A stretch of DNA of 64,000 nucleotides from Lotus japonicus (Eukaryota > Streptophyta > Magnoliopsida > Fabales > Fabaceae). Position numbers and translations under genes: made by a program. The notes under the pieces were generated by a model that did no database searches, had not been told where the DNA came from, and saw nothing but the letters and a program-made list of their open reading frames with translations. Location of the stretch: assembly GCF_012489685.1 (NCBI RefSeq), contig NC_080043.1, forward strand, positions 9,736,501 to 9,800,500, given 5' to 3'. Positions 10,615 through 24,060 of this stretch are shown piece after piece. Every line of letters begins with the position of its first letter. Positions within the stretch are counted from its first letter, which is position 1.

Positions 10615-13600
10615 TCAAGATTCTTCTTCCTTCAGGCTACGAATCCTTGCCCTCTGGGCAAGGAACTGCTCTTCCTGCGCTCGTTTTTCAGCAAGGGCTT
10701 CCTCATCAAGTACTCGAATCGGGAACCATTCTGGCAATCTTAACAAATTTCCACTCTTCTTTGAATTCTCTATATGTTGATATATTGTTTTATTCTGATC
10801 TCTGATAACATCTTTCAATTTCAGAATAGCAAAATCTGCTGAAGTCCCCACAACTGCAAAGATCACGGAGTATCGGAGGGCTCCAAGATGACCTCCTAAA
10901 AAGCCATAAAATAAAAACAACTTTTTAATGCTTGCAACATTTTTAGTCTATCAATCACCAAAAGTAAGCATTTTTATTTTATTTTAATGCACTTCACCAA
11001 CAAGCAATTCAGTTTTCAAAATTTAGATATAATCTGCAGAAATTCACCATAGACATCACTGTGAGATTAACTCTTGGAATTATACCTACTAGGGGTCTCA
11101 ACAGTTATCTTCCCCAGGGTTTGAACTTTGGTGCTCCTAAATAATTTATCCAAGAACACCTGAAGTTAGTCAAGTTCCACTTCTGATGTTAAGTTAAAGT
11201 TTCATTTTACTTGGTTAGCTAGTAAGGTACCCGTGCAATTGCACAGGTCACAGACTCACAGTAACTCTAGCAATAATACATCAAAATATATTACTCATTT
11301 TTTTATAAACAATTTTTTGATCCATCAGAAAATAGACAATTAGTCTGTAATCTTGATTTTTTAAGAACTTTATGCTAAGCTAGATGTTGAAAACTAGCTG
11401 GTAATCTAGGAGGTCAGCAAAATTGTATTTGAAATAATAGGGTACTTTACAAATAGGGGCTAATTGTTTCACACCTGACTGCTCTCGATACCTTATTGAA
11501 GAGTATTCTTTGCTTCATGTAACGGAAGTGTTACAATACAGCCAATTTCTTTCTTTCTTTTCATTTTCTTGATAAAAGAATCAATCACTTTATATTATCA
11601 TGAGCAGCCTATGACAACCCTAGTGAAACTTGTTTTCAACAAGGTACTAATGCGAAACTTATGACAATGTTTGAATCATTAGAAAAAAAAAGTTAAGAAA
11701 AAAAATCAAACAACAAAAAACACAGCAACAGTAATGGACAAAAAAAAAGATGATATAGCACTCATCACCCAAGGTTATTTCAGTCTAAATTGTTGGACAT
11801 GAGCTATTACATGGTCCTGAAAATTCGATAAATGATGTACAATTAAGTTTCGGCAAATATATCATACTAATACAAAGAAAAGTAAGATAACATTTAAAGA
11901 TCATGTCAAGAACAAACACGTAAATCATCAAGATGGCTTGTGACTGACAAAAATCACAAGTATGCTGCATGAGAGAGGAGAAAAAGCGAACTATACCGTA
12001 CAGACGCCCTAGAAGAGCACCAGATCCAAATCCCGCTATTGCAGAACTCCATAGATCCTCAGGTCCTGTTTTTCTAGTTGCAATCGCAAATTCACGTGCC
12101 CCTAAAAAGTTAGACAACTAATCCAGTTCAATCCAAAATAATTATATGATTTCTACATTTGTGCCTGCTCCGTCATTACTTTCATAAAAGACATTCACAC
12201 AATGTGACTTAATACAAATTAAAGTTGTGTTTTTATCATTGTATGTATATTTATATCCCTTTTAGACGAATTGAATTTGAACCCTTGGAATTGACAGATG
12301 AAGTCCAAATATAAAATCAAATATCACAAAGCCTCAATTCAAAAGAAGGGAGGGTAGTTGATAAGTATTGACTCTTAATTAGGAAGGTCTATGTTAGAAG
12401 GAAGAGGAGAGTAGCAGGGGATAATAACCCTGTATCTGATCCTGAAGACCCTCTAACTTACTCCAGTGTTGGTTAGCATTCTGTTGGGGTTTTGTAACTG
12501 GCAACTACCAAACTCTAAAGGTGGTTAGCAGGGTAGTTAGTCAGAGTAGTTAGTAGTTAGTTCCTCAATGTGACCACCTAGAAGCAACCTTCGATGGCCT
12601 ACTTGAGGAATTAAGTTCTCTCATGATAATTGTTTACAATCGCTCACCTACGTGCACCATCTCTGAGGTTGAAGTGATGATTATCGCACGTGAAGCTAGG
12701 CTGGAAAGCACAAGGAAGAAGCAACTCAGTGAGACAGCTTTGGTGGAGCTCGCACATGTGTCAAATGCGAACTTCTAGTCAACAGGTTCCTTCTCATAAT
12801 ACACATCGCACATGTCACCATACTCTGCTGGCCGTGGTGAATCCCGAAGTCACAGCGGCGGCATTCACTTTACCGATGGTTGTAGCAGCGGTTGCAACCA
12901 TGGAAGAGGTGGAAGGAAAGTCAAGTGCCAAATTTGCTCCCAATGGGGACACCACAATGAGCCATCTTTGGGAGCTTGGGCACCTTATTATCCCTGGTTT
13001 ATGCGTCCACCACAATGGGGTTATCCTCAGCAATTTGTCCCCCCACCGGCTGGGTCTAGTCCACGAGGCTCATCATACCCAAGCTCACTCAGCTAAGTCA
13101 CATTTGGACCGCTTCACAGAGTTCCTCTCAGCTTCCTACAAGTCAGCAATATCAGAAACTGACTCAAGCATTTTTTGCTGGTCCTTCATCCACTAATGAC
13201 CAGACAATGTGGTACCCAGACTCGGAAGCCACCCACCGTGTTACTCATGATCCATCTGCCTTAACTGAACGTACTTCAGCCTCTGGTTCAGAATCAGATC
13301 CTAATCTCATGAGCAATGGACAAGGTTCGTCCATCCAAATCCAATCTATTAGTTCAACGACCATTATATTACCCTTTAATCCACACACTTCACTCACTGT
13401 TAAAGATTTGTTACTACTTCCTTCAATCACTGGAGCTTCATCTGTTGCACACTGATTGGTCATTACATTCTCTCTGCCTTCTCTAAAACTTTTTCATGAG
13501 TTAGAGGAATTGATTTTCAATCCCTTAATATATTTTAAATGAATAATATCTATTAAAAATTCGAATAATATCATAAATAGCAAACCCTATTAGTGGCTAA

Positions 13601-14532
13601 CTCTTCTCAATCATTACCAGAACGTCTAAAGAACATTTTCCCAGATAGTCAGAAAGGCATGTTGCTTCTGATTCATCAAAATCCATAAGCTTTACAGCTA
13701 AAACCAGAAAATTGGATTAGAAAACTACATCGGTGACTCCTCAAGTATCTAAACTTCAATGTTTCACTTTCAACTAACACCAAGTCCCCAACTAATCAAG
13801 AACATAGTTTTATGGGCAAAATCGTGTAGGAGTGCATTGGTATGTAAGAGTTCTTTTAAAAGGGTACTTTGTATATAGAGGCAGCATCCTATAGGACAAC
13901 ATAACTTCTTTCACTACTAGATAGGAGGCATAGGGTTAAACAAACTAATGTCAGGCAAGTTCAAGTTAGTATCATAAAAAATCGGCCATTTCTCCCTCTT
14001 TACAGCCACGAAACATCTTCGGATCGTCTCAATCTTCTTAAAAACATGGCAGTGTGTTATAAGAGACAAGGGCAGAAACTAGTTCTGCACAGGTAATGGC
14101 ATTTCCCCATAATGAAAGTTTTGTTTTTCTCCTATAACATGATAATGTGACATAAAAACGAGAATGATCCAAAAATTCAGACAAAACAGTACCAACAATA
14201 ATCTATTGCAAACAACACCATCATCAGCTACAGTTATGACAAACAGCTCTAAAAGCAATGGATCATACATATGAAAATGAAATCCAACACATACCGCAGT
14301 AGCAACCGGTAACAATGGAGAAATTAGCAGCGTAGCTGGCACAAACGTTGGCAAGTCCAAGAGTTTTTCGATGCTTTGAGATTAAGCCAGTTCCAGCACC
14401 AGCAAGCCCTGCAAGGAGGGTTGGAATGAAGATTCGAGTTGTCCAGGAATTTGATGAAGATGAGGGTGAAGGAGGCAAAGCGTTGATTTCTACTCCATCA
14501 GGATCAGGGGTTCCTTGATTCTCAGAACCCAT
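10615..14532 (-). CDS. Tim17/Tim22/Tim23 (PRAT)-like small membrane protein, three exons
   Basis: Exons 14532-14295, 12101-11997 and 10895-10615 join in phase 1 at both introns (GTATGT...TAG and GTATAG...TAG) to give 207 residues. The N-terminus (1-30) is polar and Ser/Pro-rich. Residues about 33-135 hold small-residue-rich membrane segments (LLAGLAGAGTGLIS, then SSAIAGFGSGALLG). The stretch D-x6-AG-x3-G matches the right half of the PRAT signature; the left half fits less well. The C-terminal 60 residues are charged and probably helical (EEALAEKRAQEEQFLAQR). PRAT proteins sit in mitochondrial or plastid membranes as translocase or complex I parts. The exact member is unknown to me. Intron 1 (2.2 kb) contains copia debris. 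Gene reality is firmer than the family call. Confidence 0.75.
12571..13455 (+). pseudogene. Ty1/copia gag and protease-start fragment in intron 1 of the PRAT-like gene
   Basis: Three + frames carry pieces in copia order. From 12572, a gag tail (DHLEATFDGLLEELSS then ISEVEVMIIAREARLE). Near 12934, an incomplete zinc knuckle (CQICSQWGHHNEP, last cysteine lost) and a Pro/aromatic-rich linker (WAPYYPWFMRPPQWGYPQQ). From 13207, the pre-protease motif WYPDSEATHRVTHDPS, where the aspartate of the usual DSGATxH is kept but glycine is replaced. Several frameshifts and stops separate them. It lies antisense to the host gene, within an intron, so it need not disturb the protein. Confidence 0.8.
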
Positions 14533-15559
14533 TTCTTCAATTGCTTCTTATGCTGTTGCACACTCACACTGAGACTTGGTGAAGAGAAGGTAGAGGCAGT
14601 GTGGGGTTTTGTCCCCCAATTAGGCTAAATTCTCATTTTTTTTATTTTTTTTTGCAAAATTGTCATTTGATCGAGACACTGATATAAAAATTCGATGGTT
14701 AATATTATATTTACTATATCATGTATTATTTCGCAGTATTTTAATTTAAGGATTTTTTACTAATTAAATTTTGAATAATTATAGGTTGTTATTTTATATA
14801 TATTGTATGATAAAAATTAAATAATTGGTTAAAAATGCATTTCAAAATTAAAAACTTGAGAGAATTTTCATATAATAGGATCATAATCCGGTGCTATTAT
14901 TATGTTTTATGAGAATCAAATAGAGTAGTTGAAATGAGCTGAATTTTGGCTTGCACATATTAGATGATCCTCCTAAGGATTGTAAGGATGAGAGTTTCAT
15001 TCAAGAGGTTTGTCTTAGATTAGGACTTCTTTTCTTGACCATGAGCCGGTCTTTTGACAAAAAAAAATTGAGTTTTGAGAAAAAAATAACAAAGGTGAAG
15101 TCATATACACCATCTCGAACAATAGGTCCATAAATTCAATAAGAATGAACATTAATATCCTAAAACATTGAAGTATTATTATTATTATTATTTGAGAGCA
15201 AAACATATATTAATATATAGAATGTTGAGAAACAACCCCTCTTAAAAAAAGTACAAGGAGAGTGAACACAATGTCATGGGAAAATATGGTAATATAATTA
15301 ACTGCCTGAAAAAATATCCATTTAAAAATAATACTACAATATGTTCCACTAACTTCAGATACATAGAAAACCAAATGTAAAATAAAGAAATGTATCTTTG
15401 ATTCTTTATTAGCTTCGTAGTTTGATGAACTGGTCCATATGCTATTTATTGGTTTAGGCTATAGTATTTTGCGTATCTTAAGGATAATAAAAATGAAAAT
15501 TGATCTGATAACTAAAATTGTTTGAACCGGATGTTCCATCCTCATATTTCCTTCTTCAA
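14533..15559. other. Upstream region of the PRAT-like gene / downstream of Soloist
   Basis: AT-rich spacer. Near 15178-15240 there is an (ATT)n run, then ATGTTGAGAAACAACCCC and CTCTT, a word shared with 29065-29090. It is therefore part of a dispersed repeat, possibly a retroposon end. No gene. Confidence 0.5.
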
Positions 15560-18500
15560 TCATGTATTTCCAGAGATTGCAGTTTCTTGCTCTGCATATC
15601 CGCTACCAGAGAAATCATTCGCTACTTGCTTACTTTTAGAATCACCTATGTGCAATGAAGGTTCTTCAATCCTATTACGCGGTCCTGGACTATGCCTTCC
15701 CTTGTGTTCTAGAATATTTTGAAGGGAAAAACTGTGAAAATTCAAGAAAATCAAGTCTTGGAAAAGATGTGAAATAGTTGGAGAAAAAAAAAGTTACTTT
15801 TACTGGTAATTGCCTGTCGAGTCATTGCCAAGAATTCCTCCCATTTGAACTTACGCAGTTCCCGTTTTTCTTCTTCAGGCAGCTCAAAATTGGGCTCTCT
15901 CCCACACATGAAAGCAGCCCTGAAATATGTACATATTGGGATTCAGAAAGTCGTCGAAGAAGAAGTAGGTAAGTTGGCAGCTTATGAAACACAGTCTGTA
16001 CAAAATGCATATTCTCCATTGTCAATATTAACATGCTCTAACGCAAAGTACTACCTGTCATATAAGTGAGCAGCTTCTTCCTGCGAAGCAACAGTCCCTA
16101 GATGGATCTGTTTCTTGTCCACTTTTATTGCTGCCTGCCACTTCATATTTTTGAAATAGACCCCTCTCATTAAGCACGGTTCTTGATTGTGTATAGGTTT
16201 TCTTGAATGCCGCTTTCTGCGTTTAATAGGAGGCTCTGGAAAATGCAGATTAAAATTGGTAAAAGCTAAATATAACCATACAAAGCTAACAGAAAATCCA
16301 ATGCTTCTCCACAACAAAATAGGGATAAGTAGACTCTAAAAGCATGTCTGCTGCATCCAAGTACGCATATGATTTAATTAATTTCAACATTCGACTCCAA
16401 GATGGCAATTAATCCATGACACACTGTCTGATGCCTATCCATGAAATTTGAGGGCATTCATTTAGCACAACTTGCAATGACAAAAAAAAAGAGAAATGGA
16501 GAACAAAATCAAAGGTCACATGCAACTATGCAAGTAGTCACAAATGCAAAATGACAGGATATCCACACTAAGGGTTTTGTGATAAATGATATTCCAAAAC
16601 AATGGATTTCAGTTAAGTTTATATCATCATTGCAGTTAATATCTAAAAGGTCATATACGTGATAGTTAGATGATGAATTAACAAATTATAGTAAATTTCC
16701 AATTAAATAAGCTCTTTCAGATATTTAAATCCGAATCTATGGAAAAGAATTTACACATTATCCATAAACAAAGTCATATTAGGTACACTCCAAGTTAAGA
16801 AATTTAATTTAGATTAGAAAATGGGAAGACTATATCAAATCAGGGAAAGGGACATACATATAGGTACATCAGTAAAAAAATGTCCGAAAATTTTCTTCTT
16901 GCATCTGCGTATTTTTTGAAAGACTGATTCTTCTTTATTCTAAATGCAATAGAAGCAATTTCTCTTTTTATGAAATTAAAATACACTGCCCACTACGTCA
17001 CTTTGATCTATAAACTATCTCCAACAATTGAATCAAGTATACTGGCTTCAACATGTCTATTTTTTCTGAAGTAATTTTATTAAAACAGTAGGATTATCTA
17101 AGTTTAACTCCACATCAAATTCCATTCTTTTGCATGATTTAAATTCATACGAGTTTCCCATCATGTCTACTAATTTTGGTGCATTCAACACAAGTAGTGA
17201 ATACATTAAATTAAAGGATGGAATTGGAAAGTAAATAAGAGATGGAAAGAAAATAACAATACAAACACTTGGTAAAGGAAATAACATGACGTCAGCTTGG
17301 TCATTATAAACTAAAATCAAAGATTCCCAGCCATAAAAGAAAGATCTGTTTCTTAAACAACAAACCTATGCTCTGTTGACTAGGCTGCTCTTTGGACGAG
17401 CTGGAACCAGATGCATTTGATGATCCTGATTCATCTTTCACAATGGTATTCTGGGAAACACAAATAGAAGAGTTTTAGCACGGAATCCTGGCTATCTAAG
17501 ATGTGAATCGTAGATAAATAACTTTCACATTTTATCAACTTGACAAAAATCTGTCCTGATTTATGGATACATTTGTTCAATTAATGCAAAGTGATCTACC
17601 AGTTGATACTTGATGCAAATAAATTTAGAATGTTTTAGTGAACAATAGCATCTTATGAGTTTTACTAATTATATCAAAGCAAATATAGATCACAAGGACA
17701 AATATCCAAGGAACCATAAGAATGCAAGAACTCTATCTTTATAGAACAGCAGGTCAGGAAAAACCTATCATTCCTTCCTTTGGTCAATACTTTTGCTCTC
17801 ACAAGCAACACTGATTCTTCCAGAAATATCTCTTTCCAAGCATGCAATGTAACATACATGCTTGAAGCCAAAGGGTTTAACTAGGCTGAAAGCTCAGATA
17901 GCCAGAAGTTCAGTATCTTGTTTAATCTGTAAACCTCTTTCATGTTAAAACTGTGAAAGCTACATTTTATGCCTTTTCATTCACTAAGAATGCAGATAGG
18001 ACAAATAACCACTGTGAACTAATTCTTTATTCTTTAATGAGGTATAGTTATAAGGCTCAGACAATGGACTGATGAAAAAAGGTTTCAAGTTTATTTGAAC
18101 AGTAGGAGAAGACAAAAAACTATTTGCATAATGTTCAATTTCACAACATACTTTTGGCCAATAGATTTTTCACTGTTATTGTTTACAGGGAGAATATCAA
18201 ATCTCACTATCGAAAGGGAGTAACAGTTAAGTAACATAAAATGCAAATTGTTATGTATGAATCTAGGGGCTTGTCATGCTAATGAATGTACACTTTCAGA
18301 GTTTGGGATGAAAAGAATTATATAAACATGAGCAAAAAAGGATAAAATGAAGTGGTAGACCTTACAGCATAGGAATTTAAGAGACTGTATATCAATATAG
18401 AGTAGTGAAAGCATTTAAACATTCTCAATGATGGAGAACACAGTAAAGAGCAGCCATAAATTAAAATATAAAAGAAAGAGAAGTGTATAATTTATTTAGT

Positions 18501-19023
18501 TAAATTATGTCTGAATGATACTGATAGTCTGATACCTCAGTCATTCAAATATAGAACCAAATACAAGAATACCTAAATAGGCATCAAGAAGACCAATAAC
18601 CTCAGACATCATCTTTAAATAAAGTAAATCAAGCATCAAAACAGAAGTTCACAATATTTTGCTAGTAGTAGTTGTATTCATACACTGTCTAGGACGCTTG
18701 CAATATCCGAAAGTACAGCTTGTTCACTCTGTCTCTTAGGTTTACCATGCTGACTTGAATTTTCATCACCAGCTAGATTCTCACAGTATAGAGGAAGCGG
18801 AGTGACAAACGAATTGTCTCCTGGAAAGGCCCAATCAAATTAGTAAACAATGTCAATTAAATGTAGGATTCAACTCTAATAGCAGACACAAGACCAACAG
18901 AGGCATATATTACCTTGTTTCATAAAAACTGCTAAAGCAATGATTAAAAGATGAAAAATACTATGTTATCCACCATTTACCTGAGCATAGACCCAAAAGC
19001 CTGCGCCTCCTCAAGCTTACCAT
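15560..19023 (-). CDS. Soloist-type AP2/ERF-like transcription factor, six exons
   Basis: Exons 19023-18981, 18820-18684, 17450-17366, 16235-16055, 15919-15804 and 15708-15560 splice in consistent phase to 236 residues. The protein starts MVSLRRRRLLGLCS, the N-terminal signature I associate with Arabidopsis At4g13040 (the single 'Soloist' AP2 protein). Residues 93-101 (KRRKRHSRK) look like a nuclear signal. The divergent AP2 domain starts at RGVYFKNMKWQAAI (about 112) and continues through HLGTVASQEEAAHLYDRAA into the next exon (FMCGREPNFELPEE). The intron inside the AP2 domain distinguishes it from ordinary intron-poor ERFs. Arabidopsis Soloist/APD1 is linked to salicylic-acid defence. The start was chosen because the first donor (GTAAAT) follows it in phase and the N-terminus matches the family. 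Confidence 0.88.
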
Positions 19024-20735
19024 TGCTAGTTCGGGTCCAGTCTACTCACCAAGTTATCAGAGCACAGTGGTTAACTTCCTATGGTACCAACTTTCCTCAA
19101 AAGAGAAAGCAGAGTACCTAGCACAAATTAAGAAAGGTTCAAAATTTAGTATGAACTTGAATAAAGGAATAACAGTATTGTTTAATTATCATGTATTTAC
19201 TATCAGTCAACTAGTATAATGGTTAAAGGAATCTTAGAAAGATATGCAATAAAGTATCAGCTAGTGCCAAAAATAAGCAGACACCATCAAAAGACTAACA
19301 TCAAAGAATGTAGGTGTTCACAAATGGAAATTTCCAAAGACCAAGTTTGAATCCAGATGATTCAACCCTAGTCCTCAGAGTACAAATAAGCAAGACCCCC
19401 TCTCGTTCACTCTCCCCTTCTTATACATGGAAAACCTCTCTCCCCCAGTCAGTCTTCTGTTGCCCTCGTCCAGCCCCTCTCTAGTCCAGCCCTTCTCTAA
19501 TTAATTTCCTGGATCCTCCCTTGATCAATTCTCTAACTCCCCTTTCATGCCTATGGTCGTTCTGCCTGTACACGATAGCCCTCAGCCGATACCATTGGGC
19601 TTCACTAATTGGATGCTAGACTTGGGCCTCTGATCCATCTTCAGGTATCTCAATAGAAGGTTTCTGCTAACAGTTTATCTGCTTTGACCTATAGATAGAA
19701 ACACACACACACATCCATACAATGTAATCAAAGTGATTATCCCTTCATTCATGGCTTAGACCACCTTGGCCAAACCAATACATAAATCAACAAATACATG
19801 TACAGACAAACCTTGATCACCATACAATTTCAACCAAAGTTATCCAGAGAGAGTAAGCCTTTATCAACAACCACCCAAATCAGAAATCCAATTTATCATA
19901 GCATAAAGTACCATTCACCAACCAAACCAACTCACAATAAACTAAGAAAAATGATTAAAAAAACAGTGATATTTTTAATAAAAAGGAAGTTCATACACCT
20001 ATAACTTCACATACCAATAACTTCAGAGGAAAAAAAATCACCCACAGAAGTACCTTGATGATGTCAACTCCAAAATGTCTATATTTCAGCTAGTCAACCC
20101 CATCAACCTACCACCTTTTTCTTGGAAGGGGGTAACAGAGAAGAAGACAAACCAAAGCACACACATTCACACAACCGACAAAACCAAAATTCAAGAGAAA
20201 CCCACAAAAAAGTCAAAACATGTTTTAGCCTCAAATTCTGGCGAAATGTTGTACCTGAACAAAAACCCACATGATATTATAAGCCATTGTTGTTGCTCAC
20301 TCTTAGAGAAAGCAGTGTGTTGCTAGAGAAGGTGGTGATGGTGGTGGTGGTGTGACATATATATATTAGCTGAATTTGTTAGCTAATTATGCATCTACCA
20401 CCACCCTTGTGGTTTTTCTTGTGTTGTATGGTAGGGTGGTGGCGTGAGTGATCGTGTGAAGAGAGAGGAGAGAGAGTGAACGTGGTGTTCCTCTGTGCTT
20501 GTGTTTGTGTGTGTTTGTGTTTGTGTCCTGTGATGGTAGTTCGGTTTGGTTCAAATGTTTCAATGGCCATGAATGTGATGGCCCTATTTAAAAGGCCAGC
20601 AGGTGGTACCAATAGGATGGGTTAGGTGATTGATAGAGGGTCATGAGAGATTTACCATATTGCCCTTCTCAGATATTGTTTTTAAAGGAATTAACTACAT
20701 GCAACAAAAGAGTGGAGAAGGGAGAAACAAGATAT
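19024..20735. other. 5' region of the Soloist gene
   Basis: Upstream of the ATG at 19023 there is likely a 5'-UTR intron region, but I could not fix its ends. A TGTTTGTG-type microsatellite lies at about 20495-20530 and a GGTGGT run near 20333-20352. No other coding signal. Confidence 0.4.
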
Positions 20736-21800
20736 AGAGACTTGTTAGTGTTGATTGAATGAATCCGGCTAAATTACTCTAGGAGTTTTATTGAGGGGAC
20801 AACAACAGCCTCCAAGAAGGTTGGGGTCTTTGATGGTGGTCGAGCAGAACTCCACCGTGAGCAACGCTTAGGGGGAACCTGAGAAGGGATACCAACGCCT
20901 AAGTATGACAGGTGGGGTTGGTGGGAATGAAGAGAGTAAAGTAAGTCAGAGAAAGGATTAGGGGACGTCGAGGTTGCATTGAGTTCTTAGTACAAGCTTA
21001 CTTAAGAGTCGAATGGGTAGTCCTAAGGGTGTTTACGCAATGTGATGATGGTTTCGAGCTCCTCGTTTGCTTCCTGGGCGTAGGGGTAGTGACCCTTGAC
21101 AGAATGAAGGTCGTGTGACATAAACATCGTTGGATCAACGTCGTGTTGTGACAACGATCATTAACAATTTCGCCGAACCAAAAAGCCAATAGCATCAACT
21201 GACCCAAATGTCTCATTACCATGTGAGTATCGTAAGGGTGGACTAGATGACTCAGAAAAGGAACAACTCTTCCTAGCTAAAGGCTAATCAGTCACATAAT
21301 GACCTAAGAAATAACAAACAAGCAAGGCAGCCTAGAGCCTACCTTGCACTCAGAAGACCATTGACATGGACGTATAGACTTGTAGAGACAACGATGATGG
21401 ACTTCAAGCATATAAGTACAAGTGTAGTTTTTCATTTATAGAACATTTTATCCATTATGAAATACTCAAAAATTTTTGTAGTCTAGAGATCTTCTCTTTG
21501 CTCTTTCACTGACTTGAGTGATAGAGTGTCTTCTGCAAGTACACCCCTCGTTGTGACTATGCAGCTTCACCGCACTAGCAAAGTCATACGAGGTAGCACA
21601 CCACCACCAAATACGAGGAGAGTCTACTTATCTCATTCATGGAAAAACATTTGACGTCGTCTAAGAGGAAAGTTCTCCTTTTCAGAGATGGATAACACTT
21701 CACATGCTAGCTTAATAAGAGAGCCACAACAACATTACTTGGAACGTGACTATGCGATGGATACTCAAGCATACACCGTTAGATGAACTACGAGGACGAG
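20736..21800 (+). mobile_element. LTR end, primer site and leader of another Tat-type gypsy element
   Basis: Near 21505-21550 the sequence CACTGACTTGAGTGATAGAG followed by a TTCTGCAAGTACACCCC stretch resembles the transcribed end of Tat LTRs. AACATTTGACGTCGTCT at about 21647 resembles the Tat primer binding site (ACATTTGGCGCCGTCT in this lineage). ATGGATAACACTTC near 21689 could be the degenerate gag start. The left LTR border could not be located, so the start given is only where GC rises. Confidence 0.45.
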
Positions 21801-22339
21801 GTTTTTTTTCCTTTTCCAAATGAAGTGTGAAGGCAAATTTCACCATCAAGATTATTGGAGAAGAACAACTTTGAACTTGGGCAGACCAAAACTTGAAGCA
21901 AGCACACTTGTCAGAGAAAATCTGGCTCAACTCCTTCAACAATTACCTCAACAGGTAAATTCTAATGCCGATGAGACTTACTTAGTCTAAAGTTTAAATT
22001 AGTTAAATACTTTAATTATTTTAGATCGAGTTGTAGGGAGAACTTTACCGTCTATAATGGTCTTACTCAGTTTGAATATGATCAATTCAATCTTAAATAA
22101 TATTTTTTGTGTTCTTATTTGACAATTCAAATTGCTAAATTTTTGTTCTGAATATGATATAAAATTTTAATTTGTGTATCACTTGTGACTTAAATTTTCA
22201 TATGACAACTTAAATTATAATTGAGAATTTTTTCCGAATGTATCCTCATAGCTAACAGCAATGAGATTTATCCCTTAAAACTCGAAAATCACATTAAGTT
22301 GGTAGGTTTCTACTAACAAATACTTAAATTACATTGATA

Positions 22340-23225
22340 ATTTTTTTTAGAAAGCAAAAGTATTATTAGATGAAAAAGTTGATTGTACACACATAACTCA
22401 CAAAAGTGAGAAATCTCCTCCAATATTACATCATAAAACCTAAGAGCAAAAGCTCTGATGCACCCAAAAGATATTACTTAAAAAAAAAACCAGCACCTAA
22501 TAAACTCATAACTTGCACAAAATGCATGAAGAACCCAAATGATCGACAAGGACCAAACCCGGATCAAGCAGCAAACGACCGAGGAGAAGGAGCATCTGTC
22601 GGAGACCAAGGTGTGGCAGAGAAAAGCCACACAACCCAACAAAAACAGAGTCCATCTAAATATTGGAGGAGAAGCGTTTCAGCACAGGGCATCAACTTTA
22701 AAGGGAAAGCATAAAACGAGCAAGCACAAACAGTGACTCAACAATGCTTCTGAAACTTCATCAGGCACAAGCAGCCAACAACCTAACCTGTAGAAAGCAC
22801 AAAAAGTCACAGCACACTGCCCACAACGAAACCTCACCCTACGAACAACCTTCGAACGAGACCACAGTAACCCACCAGCCGAAAAACCACGAGACATCCA
22901 CCGTGGCGGCACGCCAAGAAAACTCCCAAACTACAGATCTGGAGGCCCTAAACTGAATGTCGACAAAACAGATGGGAGAGGTGGGTCGCCGGAATAAACG
23001 CTTAGATCCAACACGCCGGGAGAGGAGAGGGCAAAACACCAGAATTGCTTTCAATCAAACACGCTCACACATAACCAGAAAACGCCGCCGCAACTGCAGA
23101 GAAGGAGAATGGAGCACATCAACCTCCTCGCCTACCACAGAGGGCCCCTCACCAACCACTGCATCTCCCTTCGACACCAATCTCCTGGAAGGACCAGAGA
23201 ACCCATCGGGCAATGAGTTAGTAGC
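22340..23225 (-). mobile_element. Retroposon-like segment with a poly-A end on the minus strand
   Basis: An A-tract (T-run on +) at about 22343-22350 ends a segment that is GC-richer than its flanks up to about 23220, read on the minus strand. No reverse transcriptase motif is present, so it may be a LINE leader/3' composite. CTTAAATT followed by a GATAA word occurs on both sides, a possible degenerate target duplication. Open frames on both strands here have no recognisable domain. Confidence 0.35.
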
Positions 23226-23496
23226 TTAAATTTCAGATAACTTAATTATGTTGATGATTTAAGCGCGTCATTTGATATAATCGAATTTTTTTTATTAAAA
23301 CAAAATTTGCAAGTTTGCTTATATCACATCACATCCATTTGCTCTTTATCTATTTTTTGATATCGCATCAGATCTATAATCATGTATCTCTCTTCCTATC
23401 CTTACTCACAAATGTCTCTAGACACCCATATATTATTCATATTCAATTGATTTATCCTCTCCATAAACCGGTTTCAGAACATTCTTCTTCACAACT

Positions 23497-24060
23497 CTAT
23501 TTGGCATCTTTTGAAGCTAGTGCGTCCTTTTTCCAAGCTAATTCATTGTCAAGTTCCTCCCTCTTATTCACATAAGCAATAGCAGCTTCTTGTTCAGTCT
23601 TATATGAACCCAGCCACAACCTCTCCCCTCGAATTGGATCTCGGATTTCTGCTGCAAATGTCCCCCATTTCCTTCGGCGAACACCTTTGAATTTGCTCGT
23701 TTTTTTCTTTTTGATCTTGCTGGAACAAGGAGTAGGAACTGCAGCTACAACATTTTTTGAATTGACATCCACATCCGGTTGTGGAAGTACAGAATTCTCT
23801 GCATGTGATTTGATTGGAACCAAATATTTCTTGACTATCCGCTTAGAACCATCATCTTTGATCAAAATCTCATCATCACTTGATTCATCTGTAGCATCAG
23901 GGTCATCATTAGTACTATACATAATCCTTAATTTCCTTACAGTGTTCATTTTTTCTTCTTTCGTTGCAACTTTTTCTTTTCCCTTGTGTTCTCGTCCTCG
24001 TTTCAGAGTTTGTCCTTTCATGTTTACTCGAACCACACAACAAAATCTGACCAAGTACAA
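23497..24060 (-). CDS. Short AP2/ERF protein of the cytokinin-response-factor type
   Basis: Intronless frame of 187 residues. Residues 41-64 (VRKLRIMY then [12 protein letters not shown]) match the CRF/TEH motif of ERF group VI (usual form RI..xDPDATDSSSDE). Residues about 123-178 are an AP2 domain ([35 protein letters not shown]). After AAIAY the expected AAxxLRGPxAxxNF end is replaced by [15 protein letters not shown], and the protein stops about ten residues later. Family members usually continue 100 or more residues with an acidic activation region, so this copy looks C-terminally truncated. The expected role is nuclear, GCC-box binding. ATG at 24021 (MKGQTLKRG) is an equally good start. 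It may be a young pseudogene or a compact paralogue. Confidence 0.7.
   Translation of the reverse strand: MYLVRFCCVVRVNMKGQTLKRGREHKGKEKVATKEEKMNTVRKLRIMYSTNDDPDATDESSDDEILIKDDGSKRIVKKYLVPIKSHAENSVLPQPDVDVNSKNVVAAVPTPCSSKIKKKKTSKFKGVRRRKWGTFAAEIRDPIRGERLWLGSYKTEQEAAIAYVNKREELDNELAWKKDALASKDAK

Noticed and set aside
22406..23229. Several overlapping + frames in a GC-richer block
   Set aside because: No domain, strong repeats-like composition, and the block ends with a minus-strand A-tail; read as retroposon DNA.
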